NCBI GenBank assembly: GCA_030841025.1
Contig: JAVEDJ010000015.1
Coordinates: forward strand, 1-37,658
Reading direction: 5' to 3'
Length of the DNA: 37,658 bases
Source: Actinomycetota bacterium
Lineage (GTDB): Bacteria > Actinomycetota > Actinomycetes > JACCUZ01
Below are positions 15,273-25,161 of this stretch, piece after piece. Numbering within the stretch: the stretch's first letter is position 1; each line of letters starts with the position of its first letter. The notes beneath the pieces are model-generated. The model ran no database searches. It had not been told where the DNA came from and saw only the letters and a program-made list of their open reading frames with translations. The position numbers and the translations under genes are program-made.

Positions 15273-17164
15273 CAGGCGTTCCCCTCCGGCAGGATCGCGA
15301 GCTCCTCGTCGGTCATGTACTTGTTCAGCTCGTCTCGTTCGAACAGTGAAAGCAGCTCCGGCGGCATCACCGGGAGCGGCTGCTGATCGATCCGGACGCC
15401 CTCGTCCTCCGGCCGGCAGACCAGGTTGACCTTGCGCCACTCCGGACTCATGGCCGGGAAGTCGTCCCGCGTGTGCCCGCCTCGCGACTCCTCACGGATG
15501 AGGGCCGACCGCGCGATGCACTCGGAGACGATCAGCATGTTGGTCAGGTCGAGGGCCAGGTGCCACCCGGGGTTGAAGATCTTGTCGCCGGCGACACTGA
15601 TGCGCTTGGCCCGCGACTTGAGGTCCTCGAGCTTGGCCAGCGCCTCCTCCATCTCCTCGCGCTTGCGGATGATGCCGACCAGGTCGTTCATCGTCTGCTG
15701 CAGGTCGGAGTGGATCGTGTAGGGGTTCTCGCCCCCGTCGCCGTCGAAGGGCGCCTCGGCGGCCCGCCGCGCCTCCTCGACGTCGCGGTCGCTGACCGTG
15801 GGACGAGCAGTGCCCAGGGAGTCGATGTAGGCGCTCGCGCCCGCCCCCGCGCGGCGCCCGAAGACCAGCAGGTCGGAGAGGGAGTTCCCGCCCAACCGGT
15901 TGGAGCCGTGCATGCCGCCCGAGCACTCGCCTGCGGCGAAGAGGCCGGGTACGACGGCGGCCGCGGTGTCGGGGTCGACCTCGATGCCGCCCATGACGTA
16001 GTGACAGGTCGGGCCGACCTCCATGGGCTCGGCCGTGATATCGACGTCGGCAAGCTCCTTGAACTGGTGGTACATCGAAGGCAGCTTCTTGCGGATCGCC
16101 TCGGCGGGCAGCCGCGAGGCGATGTCGAGGAAGACGCCTCCTGCCGGCGAGCCGCGCCCGGCCTTGACCTCCGAGTTGATCGCACGGGCCACCTCGTCGC
16201 GCGGCAGCAGCTCAGGTGGTCGGCGGTTGTTCTGCGGGTCCTCGTACCAGCGGTCGGCCTCTTCGGGCGTCTCGGCGTACTGCTTGCGGAAGACCGCGGG
16301 CACGTAGTCGAACATGAACCGCTTGTCCTCGGAGTTCTTCAGGATGCCGCCGTCACCACGCACCGACTCGGTGACGAGGATGCCCTTGACGCTCGGCGGC
16401 CACACCATGCCCGTGGGATGGAACTGCACGAACTCCATGTTGAGCAGGCTCGCGCCGGCCTTCATGGCGAGAGCGTGCCCGTCGCCGGTGTACTCCCAGG
16501 AGTTGGACGTCACCTTGAACGACTTCCCGATGCCCCCGGTGGCGAGGATGACGGTCGGCGCCTCGAAGACGACGAAGGTGCCGTTCTCCCGCAGGTAGCC
16601 GACCGCGCCCGCGATCCGGTCACCGTCCTTGAGCAAATCCGTGACGGTGCACTCGGCGAAGACCTTGACCATCGACTCGGCGTCGCCGTACTCACGCTGA
16701 TCTTCCTGCTGCAGCGACACGATCTTCTGCTGAAGGGTGCGGATCATCTCGAGCCCGGTGCGGTCCCCGACATGTGCCAGCCGGGGGTACTCGTGACCGC
16801 CGAAGTTGCGCTGGCTGATCTTGCCGTCCTTGGTGCGGTCGAACAGCGCGCCGTAGGTCTCGAGCTCCCACACCCGGTCGGGTGCTTCCTTCGCGTGCAG
16901 CTCCGCCATGCGCCAGTGGTTGAGGAACTTCCCACCGCGCATCGTGTCGCGGAAGTGCACCTGCCAGTTGTCGTTGGGGTTGACGTTGCCCATGGCGGCT
17001 GCCGCGCCGCCCTCTGCCATGACGGTGTGCGCCTTGCCGAACAGTGACTTGCAGACGATGGCGGTGCGCCTTCCCTGCAAGCGGGCTTCGATGGCCGCGC
17101 GCAGACCGGCACCACCGGCGCCGATCACCACGACATCGAAGGTGTGGCGTTCGATCTGGGTCAT
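15272..17164 (-). CDS. sdhA: succinate dehydrogenase/fumarate reductase flavoprotein subunit
   Basis: 'VVVIGAGGAGLRAAIEARLQGRRTAIVCKSLFGKAHTVMAEGGAAAAMGN', 'MEFVQFHPTGMV', 'GLFAAGECSGGMHGSNRLGGNSLSDLLVFGRRAG'. Confidence 0.97.
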   Translation of the reverse strand: MTQIERHTFDVVVIGAGGAGLRAAIEARLQGRRTAIVCKSLFGKAHTVMAEGGAAAAMGNVNPNDNWQVHFRDTMRGGKFLNHWRMAELHAKEAPDRVWELETYGALFDRTKDGKISQRNFGGHEYPRLAHVGDRTGLEMIRTLQQKIVSLQQEDQREYGDAESMVKVFAECTVTDLLKDGDRIAGAVGYLRENGTFVVFEAPTVILATGGIGKSFKVTSNSWEYTGDGHALAMKAGASLLNMEFVQFHPTGMVWPPSVKGILVTESVRGDGGILKNSEDKRFMFDYVPAVFRKQYAETPEEADRWYEDPQNNRRPPELLPRDEVARAINSEVKAGRGSPAGGVFLDIASRLPAEAIRKKLPSMYHQFKELADVDITAEPMEVGPTCHYVMGGIEVDPDTAAAVVPGLFAAGECSGGMHGSNRLGGNSLSDLLVFGRRAGAGASAYIDSLGTARPTVSDRDVEEARRAAEAPFDGDGGENPYTIHSDLQQTMNDLVGIIRKREEMEEALAKLEDLKSRAKRISVAGDKIFNPGWHLALDLTNMLIVSECIARSALIREESRGGHTRDDFPAMSPEWRKVNLVCRPEDEGVRIDQQPLPVMPPELLSLFERDELNKYMTDEELAILPEGNA

Positions 17165-17211
17165 CCGTCTTTCTTCCTCGTCAGTCGGTTGAGCGGGCAG
17201 CGGGACCGTGC

Positions 17212-18012
17212 TCAGTTGAAGATGCGCAGGTCATCGATCGTGCCGCTGGCGACGAGCCAGACGTAGGCGTCCGCGATGACGATGGAGTACATCGACGCGA
17301 ACGCGAACAGGCCGTGTCGGGCGTTGAGCTTGGAGACCTGCGACCAGATCCAGTAGCGGATGGGGTGCTTGGAGAAGTGGTTGAGCCGCCCACCCGTGAT
17401 GCTGCGGCAGGAGTGGCAGCCAAGGGTGTAGGCCCAGATGAGCACCACGTTGATCCACAGGATCACGGTGCCCAGGCCCACGCCGATGCCGCCGTCCTTG
17501 CCGTGGAAGGCCAAGACGGCGTCGTAGGTGAGGATCAGACCGATGAGCACCGCGGCGTAGAAGAACCAGCGGTGGGCGTTCTGGAAGATGAGCGGGAAGC
17601 GCGTCTCTCCGGTGTACTTCTTGTGCGGCTCGGCCACGGCGCAGGCGGGCGGAGACAGCCAGAAGGCTCGGTAGTAGGACTTCCGGTAGTAGTAACAGGT
17701 CGCCCTGAACCCGCCCGGGAGGGCCAGGATGATCATGGCCGGCGACAGCCACGCGGGCAGCGACCCGACCGGCGTTCCCAACGGCGAGGTGCCGGGGACG
17801 CAGTCATCGGACAGGCAGGGGGAGTAGAACGGCGCGATGTAGTGGAAGTCCTCGACGAAGTAGGACTTGTCCCAGAACAGTCGCACGGTTGCGTAGACCA
17901 GGAAGGAGCCCAGCGCGAGAGCGTTGAGCAGGGGGGGGATCCACCATCGGTCGGTACGCAGGGTGCGGGCCGGGATCTTTGCCCGCTTCTCGCTGAAGAT
18001 GCCAGTGCTCAT
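17212..18012 (-). CDS. sdhC: succinate dehydrogenase membrane anchor, mycobacterial Sdh1-type
   Basis: Multi-TM protein upstream of sdhA on the same strand with conserved His/Cys features ('NAHRWFFYAAVLIGLILTYDAVLAF', 'WAYTLGCHSCRSITGGRLNHFSKHP'). Confidence 0.8.
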   Translation of the reverse strand: MSTGIFSEKRAKIPARTLRTDRWWIPPLLNALALGSFLVYATVRLFWDKSYFVEDFHYIAPFYSPCLSDDCVPGTSPLGTPVGSLPAWLSPAMIILALPGGFRATCYYYRKSYYRAFWLSPPACAVAEPHKKYTGETRFPLIFQNAHRWFFYAAVLIGLILTYDAVLAFHGKDGGIGVGLGTVILWINVVLIWAYTLGCHSCRSITGGRLNHFSKHPIRYWIWSQVSKLNARHGLFAFASMYSIVIADAYVWLVASGTIDDLRIFN

Positions 18013-18282
18013 CGCCGTCCCGCTGCCGTCTCGTGCCGCCCGCCGCGAGTCACGCGACGGGTCTGAACTGCTGGTCCGGTCGGTCAGTTTGTCACCCCCC
18101 CGACTTCTGCTCGATACCAGGAGGGTGTGAGGTCAGTCACGGGCAGGACCTGACCCCCGCTGCTGGGGGTGGCGTCCGGTTGGAGTACGGCGGCCGGCCG
18201 GCTACGCCGTACCATGGTTCTGCGTGCTGGGCTCCGTACAGCCGTGCGCCCCCCACCTCCGATCAGGATCGAGCACCTAGCC

Positions 18283-20166
18283 ATGCCCCGCTCTACACGT
18301 GACGACCTCCGCAACGTGGCCATCGTCGCGCACGTCGACCATGGCAAGACCACGTTGGTCGACGCGATGCTCTGGCAGAGCGGCGCCTTCTCGACCCACC
18401 AGGCCGAAGAAGGCTCGGTCAACGAGCGGGTCATGGACTCGATGGACCTGGAGCGTGAGAAGGGCATCACGATCCTCGCCAAGAACACGGCGGTCCGGCA
18501 CGGGGACCTGACGATCAACATCATCGACACGCCTGGGCACGCCGACTTCGGTGGCGAGGTGGAGCGAGGCCTCTCGATGGTGGACGGCGTGGCCCTGCTG
18601 GTCGACGCCAGCGAAGGCCCGCTCCCGCAGACGCGGTTCGTGCTGCGCAAGGCACTGGCCCTGAACCTGCCGGTCATCCTGATCATCAACAAGGTCGACC
18701 GCAGCGACGCCCGCATCGCCGAGGTCGTCGACGACACTTACGAGCTCTTCCTGGACCTGGACGCCACCGAGGAGCAGATCGACTTCCCGATCGTCTACTG
18801 CCAGGCCAAGACGGGCCAGGCGTCGCTGAACCGGCCGGCCGACGGCGAGAGCCCCGACAGTCCCGACCTCGAACCGCTGTTCCAGGTGATCCGAGAGACC
18901 ATCCCGGCGCCGACGTACGACGAGGAGATGCCGCTGCAGGCACACGTCACCAACCTCGACGCGTCCCCCTACCTGGGTCGCCTCGCGTTGTGCCGCGTCC
19001 ACAACGGCTACCTCAAGAAGGGCCAGACCGTCGCCTGGTGCAAGCAGGACGGCACCATCGACCGCGTCAAGCTGACTGAGCTGCTCGGCACGGAGGCCCT
19101 CGACCGCGTGCCCATCGACCACGCGGGCCCGGGCGACATCGTGGCCATCGCCGGCATCCCCGAGATCACCATCGGCGAGACCCTGGCCGACCCCGAGGAC
19201 CCGCGTCCGTTGCCCGTCATCACCATCGACGAGCCCAACATCTCGATGACCCTGGGCATCAACACCGCGCCGGTCGCGGGCCGGAGCGGGAAGAAGCTGA
19301 CCGCCCGGCTGGTGAAGAACCGCCTCGATGCCGAGCTGGTCGGCAACGTGTCGATCCGCGTGCTGCCGACCGAGCGGCCCGACACCTGGGAGGTGCAGGG
19401 GCGCGGCGAGCTGCAGCTGGCCATCCTCGTCGAGATCATGCGTCGCGAGGGCTTCGAGCTGACGGTCGGCAAACCGCAGGTCGTGACCCGCGAGATCGAC
19501 GGCAAGCTTTGCGAGCCCATGGAGCGGCTGACCATTGACGCGCCGAGCGACTACCAGGGCGTGCTGATCCAGCTGATGGCGCTGCGCAAGGGGCGCCTCG
19601 AGCAGATGGTCGACCACGGAACGGGTTGGATCCGGATGGAGTACATCGTCCCGGCCCGCGGGCTCATCGGCTTCCGGACGGAGTTCCTGACCGAGACGCG
19701 CGGCACGGGACTGCTGCATCACATCCACGAGCGTTACGAGCCGTGGCACGGTGAGCTGCGCACGCGCCCCACCGGCTCCCTGGTGGCCGACCGGTCCGGC
19801 TCCACGACGGGCTTTGCGCTGGCCAACCTGCAGGAGCGAGGGACGATGTTCGTCGGCCCGGGCACCGAGGTCTACGAGGGCATGATCGTCGGCGAGAACT
19901 CACGGTCGGACGACATGGACGTCAACCCCACCAAGGAGAAGAAGCTCACGAACATGCGGCAGTCGTCCGGCGACATCCTGGTGCCGCTGATCCCGCACAA
20001 GCAGCTCTCCCTCGAGCAGGCGCTGGAGTTCTGCCGTGAGGACGAGTGCGTCGAGGTGACTCCTGGGGCGGTGCGGATCCGCAAGGTTGTGCTCGATGCC
20101 CAGGTGCGGGGCCGGGCCAGCAAGCGGTCGCAGACAGGGCGGGCTCCGTCCGGACAGACCTCGTGA
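18283..20166 (+). CDS. typA: translational GTPase TypA/BipA
   Basis: 'RNVAIVAHVDHGKTTLVDAMLWQSG', 'DSMDLEREKGITILAKNTAV', 'IIDTPGHADFGGEVERGLSMVDG', 'IINKVDRSDAR'. Confidence 0.97.
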   Translation: MPRSTRDDLRNVAIVAHVDHGKTTLVDAMLWQSGAFSTHQAEEGSVNERVMDSMDLEREKGITILAKNTAVRHGDLTINIIDTPGHADFGGEVERGLSMVDGVALLVDASEGPLPQTRFVLRKALALNLPVILIINKVDRSDARIAEVVDDTYELFLDLDATEEQIDFPIVYCQAKTGQASLNRPADGESPDSPDLEPLFQVIRETIPAPTYDEEMPLQAHVTNLDASPYLGRLALCRVHNGYLKKGQTVAWCKQDGTIDRVKLTELLGTEALDRVPIDHAGPGDIVAIAGIPEITIGETLADPEDPRPLPVITIDEPNISMTLGINTAPVAGRSGKKLTARLVKNRLDAELVGNVSIRVLPTERPDTWEVQGRGELQLAILVEIMRREGFELTVGKPQVVTREIDGKLCEPMERLTIDAPSDYQGVLIQLMALRKGRLEQMVDHGTGWIRMEYIVPARGLIGFRTEFLTETRGTGLLHHIHERYEPWHGELRTRPTGSLVADRSGSTTGFALANLQERGTMFVGPGTEVYEGMIVGENSRSDDMDVNPTKEKKLTNMRQSSGDILVPLIPHKQLSLEQALEFCREDECVEVTPGAVRIRKVVLDAQVRGRASKRSQTGRAPSGQTS

Positions 20167-20363
20167 CACTGCCGCGCACAACGGTGGCCGAGTTGTAATC
20201 GAATCGAAACCGTGGGGTGAGCGGAAACCCGCTGCCCGAATGGTAAGAATGCACCACTTGCTGACCGCAGGTGACCATCACCCTGCCCGCGGACGGCCAT
20301 GCGTTTGGGTACACCGGACGCGCCGGAGCGGCGGTCCGAAGAAGAATCACTAGGAGGCAATAC

Positions 20364-22019
20364 ATGCGTGGTCTCTCACGCGCAGCCCGGGCAGTGGCAG
20401 GAGCGGCAACGATCGCACTTGTCGCGACGGCCTGCGGCGGCGGTTCCGGGGACAGTGGCGGCAGCTCGCCGTCCGCCGCTGGCAAGACCGGCGGCGCCAT
20501 CACCTACGGCAGCTGCAAGCCGCAGAACAACCTGATCCCGGCGAACTCGAACGAGGTCTGTGGCGGACGCGTCATCGACGCCCTGTTCACCGGACTGGTG
20601 GACTACAACTCCGACGACGCCTCTCCCCAGAACGCGGTTGCCGAAAGCATCGAGTCCACCGACAACAAGCTGTGGACGATCAAGCTGAAGACGGGCTGGA
20701 CCTTCCACGACGGCACGCCGGTCGACGCGGCCAGCTTCGTCGACGCCTGGAACTACAGCGCCTACGGACCCAACGCCATGCAGAACTCCTACTTCTTCGG
20801 CCCCATCGACGGTTTCACCGACGTCCAGGGCGAGGACAAGAACAAGGACGAGAAGATCGAGGCGTCCGAGGCTCCCATCAAGGAGATGAAGGGCCTCAAG
20901 GTCGTCGACGACTCGACGTTCGAGGTGACCCTGTCCACACCGTCCTCGGTGTTCCCGGTCATGGTCGGCTACACCGCCTTCTCCCCGCTCCCCAAGTCCT
21001 TCTTCGACGACCCCAAGGCCTTCGGCGACAAGCCGGTCGGCAACGGTGCCTTCAAGCTCGACAGTGGCGACGGCGACACCGGCTACACTCTGTCGGCCTA
21101 CAAGGACTACAAGGGTGCGAAGCCGAAGATCGACAAGCTGACCTTCAAGACCTACCAGACGCCCGAGGCCGAGTACGCCGACCTGCTGGCTGACAACCTC
21201 GACTTCATCGACCAGGTCCCGCCGTCGGCGCTCGCCGGCGACCAGTACAAGCAGGACCTGGGCGACCGGCAGATCGACAAGGCCGTCGGCGTCATCCAGA
21301 CCGCGACCGTGCCGATCTACGACAGCAAGTACAAGAGCCCGGACCTGGCCAAGGCCATCTCCCTGGCCATCAACCGTGAGCAGATCGTCAAGCAGATCTA
21401 CAACAACGGTCGGCAGCCGGCCACGGGCTGGGTCTCGCCCGTCGTCAACGGTTACAAGGCTGGCGCCTGTGGCGAGTTCTGCACCTTCGACGCCGCCAAG
21501 GCGAAGGAGTTCCTGCAGAAGGCCGGTGGCTTCACGGGCACCATGACCTACGGCTACAACGCTGACGGTCCGGGCAACAAGGAGGCCGCAGAGGCCATCT
21601 GCGGCAGCATCAGCAACGCGCTGGGCGTGAAGTGCCAGGCCAAGGCGTACGTCGACTTCAACACGCTCCGTACCGACGTCGACGAGCGCAAGATGACCGG
21701 CTTGTTCCGTACCGGCTGGGTGATGGACTACCCGTCGATCGAGAACTTCCTCGTCCCGCTGTACTCGACCGGCGCGTCGTCGAACGACAACGACCAGTCG
21801 ATCCCGCAGTTCGACGCGCTGGTCAAGGAGGCCGCCGCGGCGGACACCACCGAGGCTGCCAACGCCAAGTACGAGGAGGCGGAGAAGCTGCTCGCCACCA
21901 CCATGGCGGTCATCCCGCTCTGGTACAGCAACCAGCAGTCGGGTTGGTCGAGCAAGGTGTCGAACGTCAAGGTCAACCCGTTCGGCAACCTCGACCTGGA
22001 GAGCGTCACCGTCAAGTAG
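20364..22019 (+). CDS. ABC transporter peptide/oligopeptide-binding lipoprotein
   Basis: Lipobox 'LVATACGGG'; SBP family 5 features ('GRVIDALFTGLVDYNSDD', 'LKTGWTFHDGTPVDAASFVDAWNYS'). RBS 'aggaggcaatacATG'. Confidence 0.93.
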   Translation: MRGLSRAARAVAGAATIALVATACGGGSGDSGGSSPSAAGKTGGAITYGSCKPQNNLIPANSNEVCGGRVIDALFTGLVDYNSDDASPQNAVAESIESTDNKLWTIKLKTGWTFHDGTPVDAASFVDAWNYSAYGPNAMQNSYFFGPIDGFTDVQGEDKNKDEKIEASEAPIKEMKGLKVVDDSTFEVTLSTPSSVFPVMVGYTAFSPLPKSFFDDPKAFGDKPVGNGAFKLDSGDGDTGYTLSAYKDYKGAKPKIDKLTFKTYQTPEAEYADLLADNLDFIDQVPPSALAGDQYKQDLGDRQIDKAVGVIQTATVPIYDSKYKSPDLAKAISLAINREQIVKQIYNNGRQPATGWVSPVVNGYKAGACGEFCTFDAAKAKEFLQKAGGFTGTMTYGYNADGPGNKEAAEAICGSISNALGVKCQAKAYVDFNTLRTDVDERKMTGLFRTGWVMDYPSIENFLVPLYSTGASSNDNDQSIPQFDALVKEAAAADTTEAANAKYEEAEKLLATTMAVIPLWYSNQQSGWSSKVSNVKVNPFGNLDLESVTVK

Positions 22020-22059
22020 GTGGTTCTCCCCAACTGATCAGGCAGTACTGACGTGCGGG

Positions 22060-22102
22060 CCGGTCGGTCGCTGAGGGCGTGTTCCCCGAAGCGGCCGACC
22101 GG
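22060..22102 (+). promoter_or_regulatory. intercistronic hairpin between SBP and permease genes
   Basis: CCGGTCGGTCGCT (22060-22072) pairs with AGCGGCCGACCGG (22090-22102), 13 bp with one T-G wobble; the loop contains a further GGG/CCC pairing. Confidence 0.7.
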
Positions 22103-22233
22103 TCTGCGTCACGGCTCTGTTCAGGCAGCGCACTCTGCCCGACCACGCGGCTCTCCGCGGGGGTAGGGTGCGGCAGGTTGCGTCGCCGTGCCCCTACCGG
22201 AGCGATTTTTCCCGAGGAGGTTGACGAGGGTCC

Positions 22234-23160
22234 ATGGGCCGTTATGCGCTGAGGCGTCTCTTGCAGATGATCCCGGTGCTCCTGGGCAGCACGTTCCTGA
22301 TCTACGTGATGGTCTGGGCTCTCCCGGGCGACCCGTTCGCGGGCCGGTGCGGGCAGCGGCCGTGCACGGACGCATACATCGCGGCACAGACCGCGAAGTT
22401 CAACCTGGACGACCCCCTGATCGTCCGGTACTTCAAGTACCTCGGCAACCTGTTGCAGGGCGACCTGGGCCAGACCTTCGCGGGCCAGAACGTGTCCGAT
22501 CTGGTCGCGCGCGCCTACCCAACGACGTTGAAGCTGGCGCTGGTGGCGCTGACGATCGAGGCAGTCGTGGGTCTCGGCGCTGGTGTGCTGGCGGGGTTGC
22601 GGCGCGGCGGCTACTTCGACAACTTCGTCCTGGTCTCGACGCTGTTCGTGATCTCGCTGCCGGTGTTCGTCATCGGCTTCATGCTGCAGTACGGCCTGGG
22701 CATCCGGTGGGGGGTCTTCCCCGTCACCGTGTCCGCCGGCGCGCCGTTCGCAGACCTGATCCTGCCCGGCCTGGTGCTGGGCAGCCTGTCCCTGGCCTAT
22801 GTCGCGCGGTTGATGCGGTCGAGCCTGGCCGAGAACATCCGCGCCGACTACATACGTACCGCCATCGCCAAGGGCCTGCCGCGCAGGCGCGTGGTGGGCG
22901 TCCACGCGGTGCGCAACTCCTTGATCCCGGTCATCACCTTCATCGGCGCCGACTTCGGAACGCTGATGGGCGGCGCGATCATCACCGAGGGCATCTTCAA
23001 CATCAACGGTGTCGGTGGCCTCGTCTACCGCTCGATCCGGCTCCGGGAGGGCGCCACGGTCATCGCCGTCGTCACCCTGCTCGTGCTGGTGTTCCTGCTG
23101 ATGAACCTCATCGTCGACCTGCTGTACGCAGTCCTGGACCCGAGGATCCGCTATGAGTGA
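22234..23160 (+). CDS. peptide ABC transporter permease (DppB/OppB type)
   Basis: 'MGRYALRRLLQMIPVLLGSTFLIYVMVWALPGDPF', 'YIRTAIAKGLPRRRVVGVHAVRNSLIPVITFIG'. RBS 'gaggagg'. Confidence 0.95.
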   Translation: MGRYALRRLLQMIPVLLGSTFLIYVMVWALPGDPFAGRCGQRPCTDAYIAAQTAKFNLDDPLIVRYFKYLGNLLQGDLGQTFAGQNVSDLVARAYPTTLKLALVALTIEAVVGLGAGVLAGLRRGGYFDNFVLVSTLFVISLPVFVIGFMLQYGLGIRWGVFPVTVSAGAPFADLILPGLVLGSLSLAYVARLMRSSLAENIRADYIRTAIAKGLPRRRVVGVHAVRNSLIPVITFIGADFGTLMGGAIITEGIFNINGVGGLVYRSIRLREGATVIAVVTLLVLVFLLMNLIVDLLYAVLDPRIRYE

Positions 23161-24112
23161 CCCGACCGCGAGTGCCGCCGGTGTCACCGGAACCCTGGAG
23201 GGTCACGCCGGGTCCCCCCCGACGACGGCGGAACCCGGCCGGGAGAAGCCGAGATCGCTCGGCCGTGACGCGTGGGAGGACCTCCGGCACAACTGGGTCT
23301 TCTGGATCGCGTCGGTGCTCATCCTGATCCTCATCGTCATGGCCATTGCCCCCGGCGTCTTCACCAGTGCCAGTCCGACGGCCAGCGACCTGGACGTGAG
23401 TCGACAAGGCCCGGGCCCAGGTGCGCCGTTCGGCTACGACCTGCAGGGCCGCGACGTGCTGGCGCGCACCATCTACGGCGCGCGAGCCTCGATCCTCGTC
23501 GGCATCTTTGCCACGGCCTTCGCAACGATCGTGGGTTCCTTCATGGGCATCGTGGCCGGCTACTACGGGGGCTGGACAGACACGATCGTGTCGCGTCTGA
23601 CGGACGTGTTCTTCGCGATCCCGATCTTCCTCGGCGCCATCCTCGTGCTGACCTCGTTCCCCAGTGACGAGAACACTTCCCAGGTGGCCGCGTACACGAA
23701 GGTGGCTGTCGCTCTGGCGATCTTCGGTTGGACGTCCACCGCTCGGATCATGCGGTCGTCGGTGATCCAGGTGAAACAGGCCGACTTCGTGCAGGCGGCG
23801 CGGGCGCTGGGAGCGAGCAACTCCGCCATCATCCGCAAGCACGTGCTGCCCAACTCGCTCACGCCCGTCATCGTCGTGGCGACGATCTCGCTCGGTGGCT
23901 ACATCGGCGCCGAAGCCGGGCTGTCGTACCTCGGCATCGGGCTCCAGCCGCCGGTCATCTCGTGGGGTATCGCGATCTCCGACGCGCAGACCTACCTACG
24001 CGTCAGCCCGCACATGATGATGTTCCCGATCGCCTTCTTGTCCATCACCGTGCTCGCGTTCATCATGCTCGGTGACGCCGTGCGCGAGGCTCTCGACCCC
24101 AAGCTGCGCTGA
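23153..24112 (+). CDS. peptide ABC transporter permease (DppC/OppC type)
   Basis: 'GYDLQGRDVLARTIYGARASILVGIFATAFATIVGSFMGIVAGYYGGW', 'FVQAARALGASNSAIIRKHVLPNSLTPVIV'. Start overlaps the upstream stop. Confidence 0.95.
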   Translation: MSDPTASAAGVTGTLEGHAGSPPTTAEPGREKPRSLGRDAWEDLRHNWVFWIASVLILILIVMAIAPGVFTSASPTASDLDVSRQGPGPGAPFGYDLQGRDVLARTIYGARASILVGIFATAFATIVGSFMGIVAGYYGGWTDTIVSRLTDVFFAIPIFLGAILVLTSFPSDENTSQVAAYTKVAVALAIFGWTSTARIMRSSVIQVKQADFVQAARALGASNSAIIRKHVLPNSLTPVIVVATISLGGYIGAEAGLSYLGIGLQPPVISWGIAISDAQTYLRVSPHMMMFPIAFLSITVLAFIMLGDAVREALDPKLR

Positions 24113-24126
24113 GGGAAGGCTGATCC

Positions 24127-25161
24127 ATGACCCTCACTGAGACGGGCTCGCCTGCGGCCGTGCCCGCGGGGACGCCGCCCCTGCTGGAAGTCGACAACCT
24201 GCACGTCGAGTTCCGCACCCGCGAAGGCGTGGCGAAGGCCGTCAACGGCGTGAGCTACGCCATCAACGCGGGGGAGACGCTGGCCGTGCTCGGCGAGTCC
24301 GGCTCGGGCAAGTCCGTGACCGCGCAGGCCATCATGGGCATCCTGGACACCCCGCCCGGCTTCGTCACCAAGGGGTCCATCCGCTACCAGGGTGACGACC
24401 TGCTGCAGATGCCCGAGGGCGTGCGGCGCACCTACCGGGGCGAGCATCTCGCGATGATCTTCCAGGACGCGCTGTCGTCGCTGAACCCCGTCTTCAGTGT
24501 GGGCTACCAGATCGCCGAGATGTTCCGGGTGCACCGCGGCATGTCGCGGTCCGACGGCATGAAGAAGGCCCTCGAGCTGATGGAGCTGGTGAACATCCCA
24601 GCCGCGCGCGAACGGGTCAAGGACTATCCCCATCAGTTCTCCGGCGGTATGCGCCAGCGCATCATGATCGCCATGGCGATCGCACTCGACCCCGAGGTGC
24701 TCATCGCGGACGAGCCGACCACGGCGCTCGACGTGACCGTCCAGGCGCAGATCATGGCACTGCTCAAGGAGCTGCAGCGCGAGCGCGACATGGGCTTGAT
24801 CCTCATCACGCACGACCTGGGTGTCGTCGCCGACGTGGCGGACAAGATCGCCGTGATGTACGCCGGCCGCATCGTCGAGCGCGCCCCCGTCTACGACATC
24901 TACGCCCGGCCGGCGCACCCGTACACCGAGGGCCTGCTGGCCTCCATCCCCCGAGTGGACATGAAGGGGCAGGAGCTGTTCGCCATCAAGGGCATACCGC
25001 CGAGCCTGATGCGCATCCCGCCGGGGTGCCCCTTCAACCCGCGCTGCGGCTACGCCCGGGACATCTGCCGCGAGCAGGACCCGCCGAACTACCCCGTGGG
25101 CGATGCGCATGACAGCGCCTGCCACTTCTGGGAGGAGGTCGTCGATGGCACCCGCCGGTGA
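24127..25161 (+). CDS. peptide ABC transporter ATP-binding protein (DppD/OppD type)
   Basis: Walker A 'GESGSGKS', signature 'FSGGMRQRI', Walker B '[12 protein letters not shown]', C-terminal Cys cluster '[15 protein letters not shown]'. Confidence 0.96.
   Translation: MTLTETGSPAAVPAGTPPLLEVDNLHVEFRTREGVAKAVNGVSYAINAGETLAVLGESGSGKSVTAQAIMGILDTPPGFVTKGSIRYQGDDLLQMPEGVRRTYRGEHLAMIFQDALSSLNPVFSVGYQIAEMFRVHRGMSRSDGMKKALELMELVNIPAARERVKDYPHQFSGGMRQRIMIAMAIALDPEVLIADEPTTALDVTVQAQIMALLKELQRERDMGLILITHDLGVVADVADKIAVMYAGRIVERAPVYDIYARPAHPYTEGLLASIPRVDMKGQELFAIKGIPPSLMRIPPGCPFNPRCGYARDICREQDPPNYPVGDAHDSACHFWEEVVDGTRR

Noticed and set aside
15473-17047. 524-aa plus-strand ORF antisense to sdhA
   Set aside because: Shadow ORF of a highly conserved gene; composition is V/G/L/H/R/D-biased with no domain.
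18277-19749. 490-aa minus-strand ORF antisense to typA
   Set aside because: Antisense to strongly conserved GTPase motifs; no domain in the translation.
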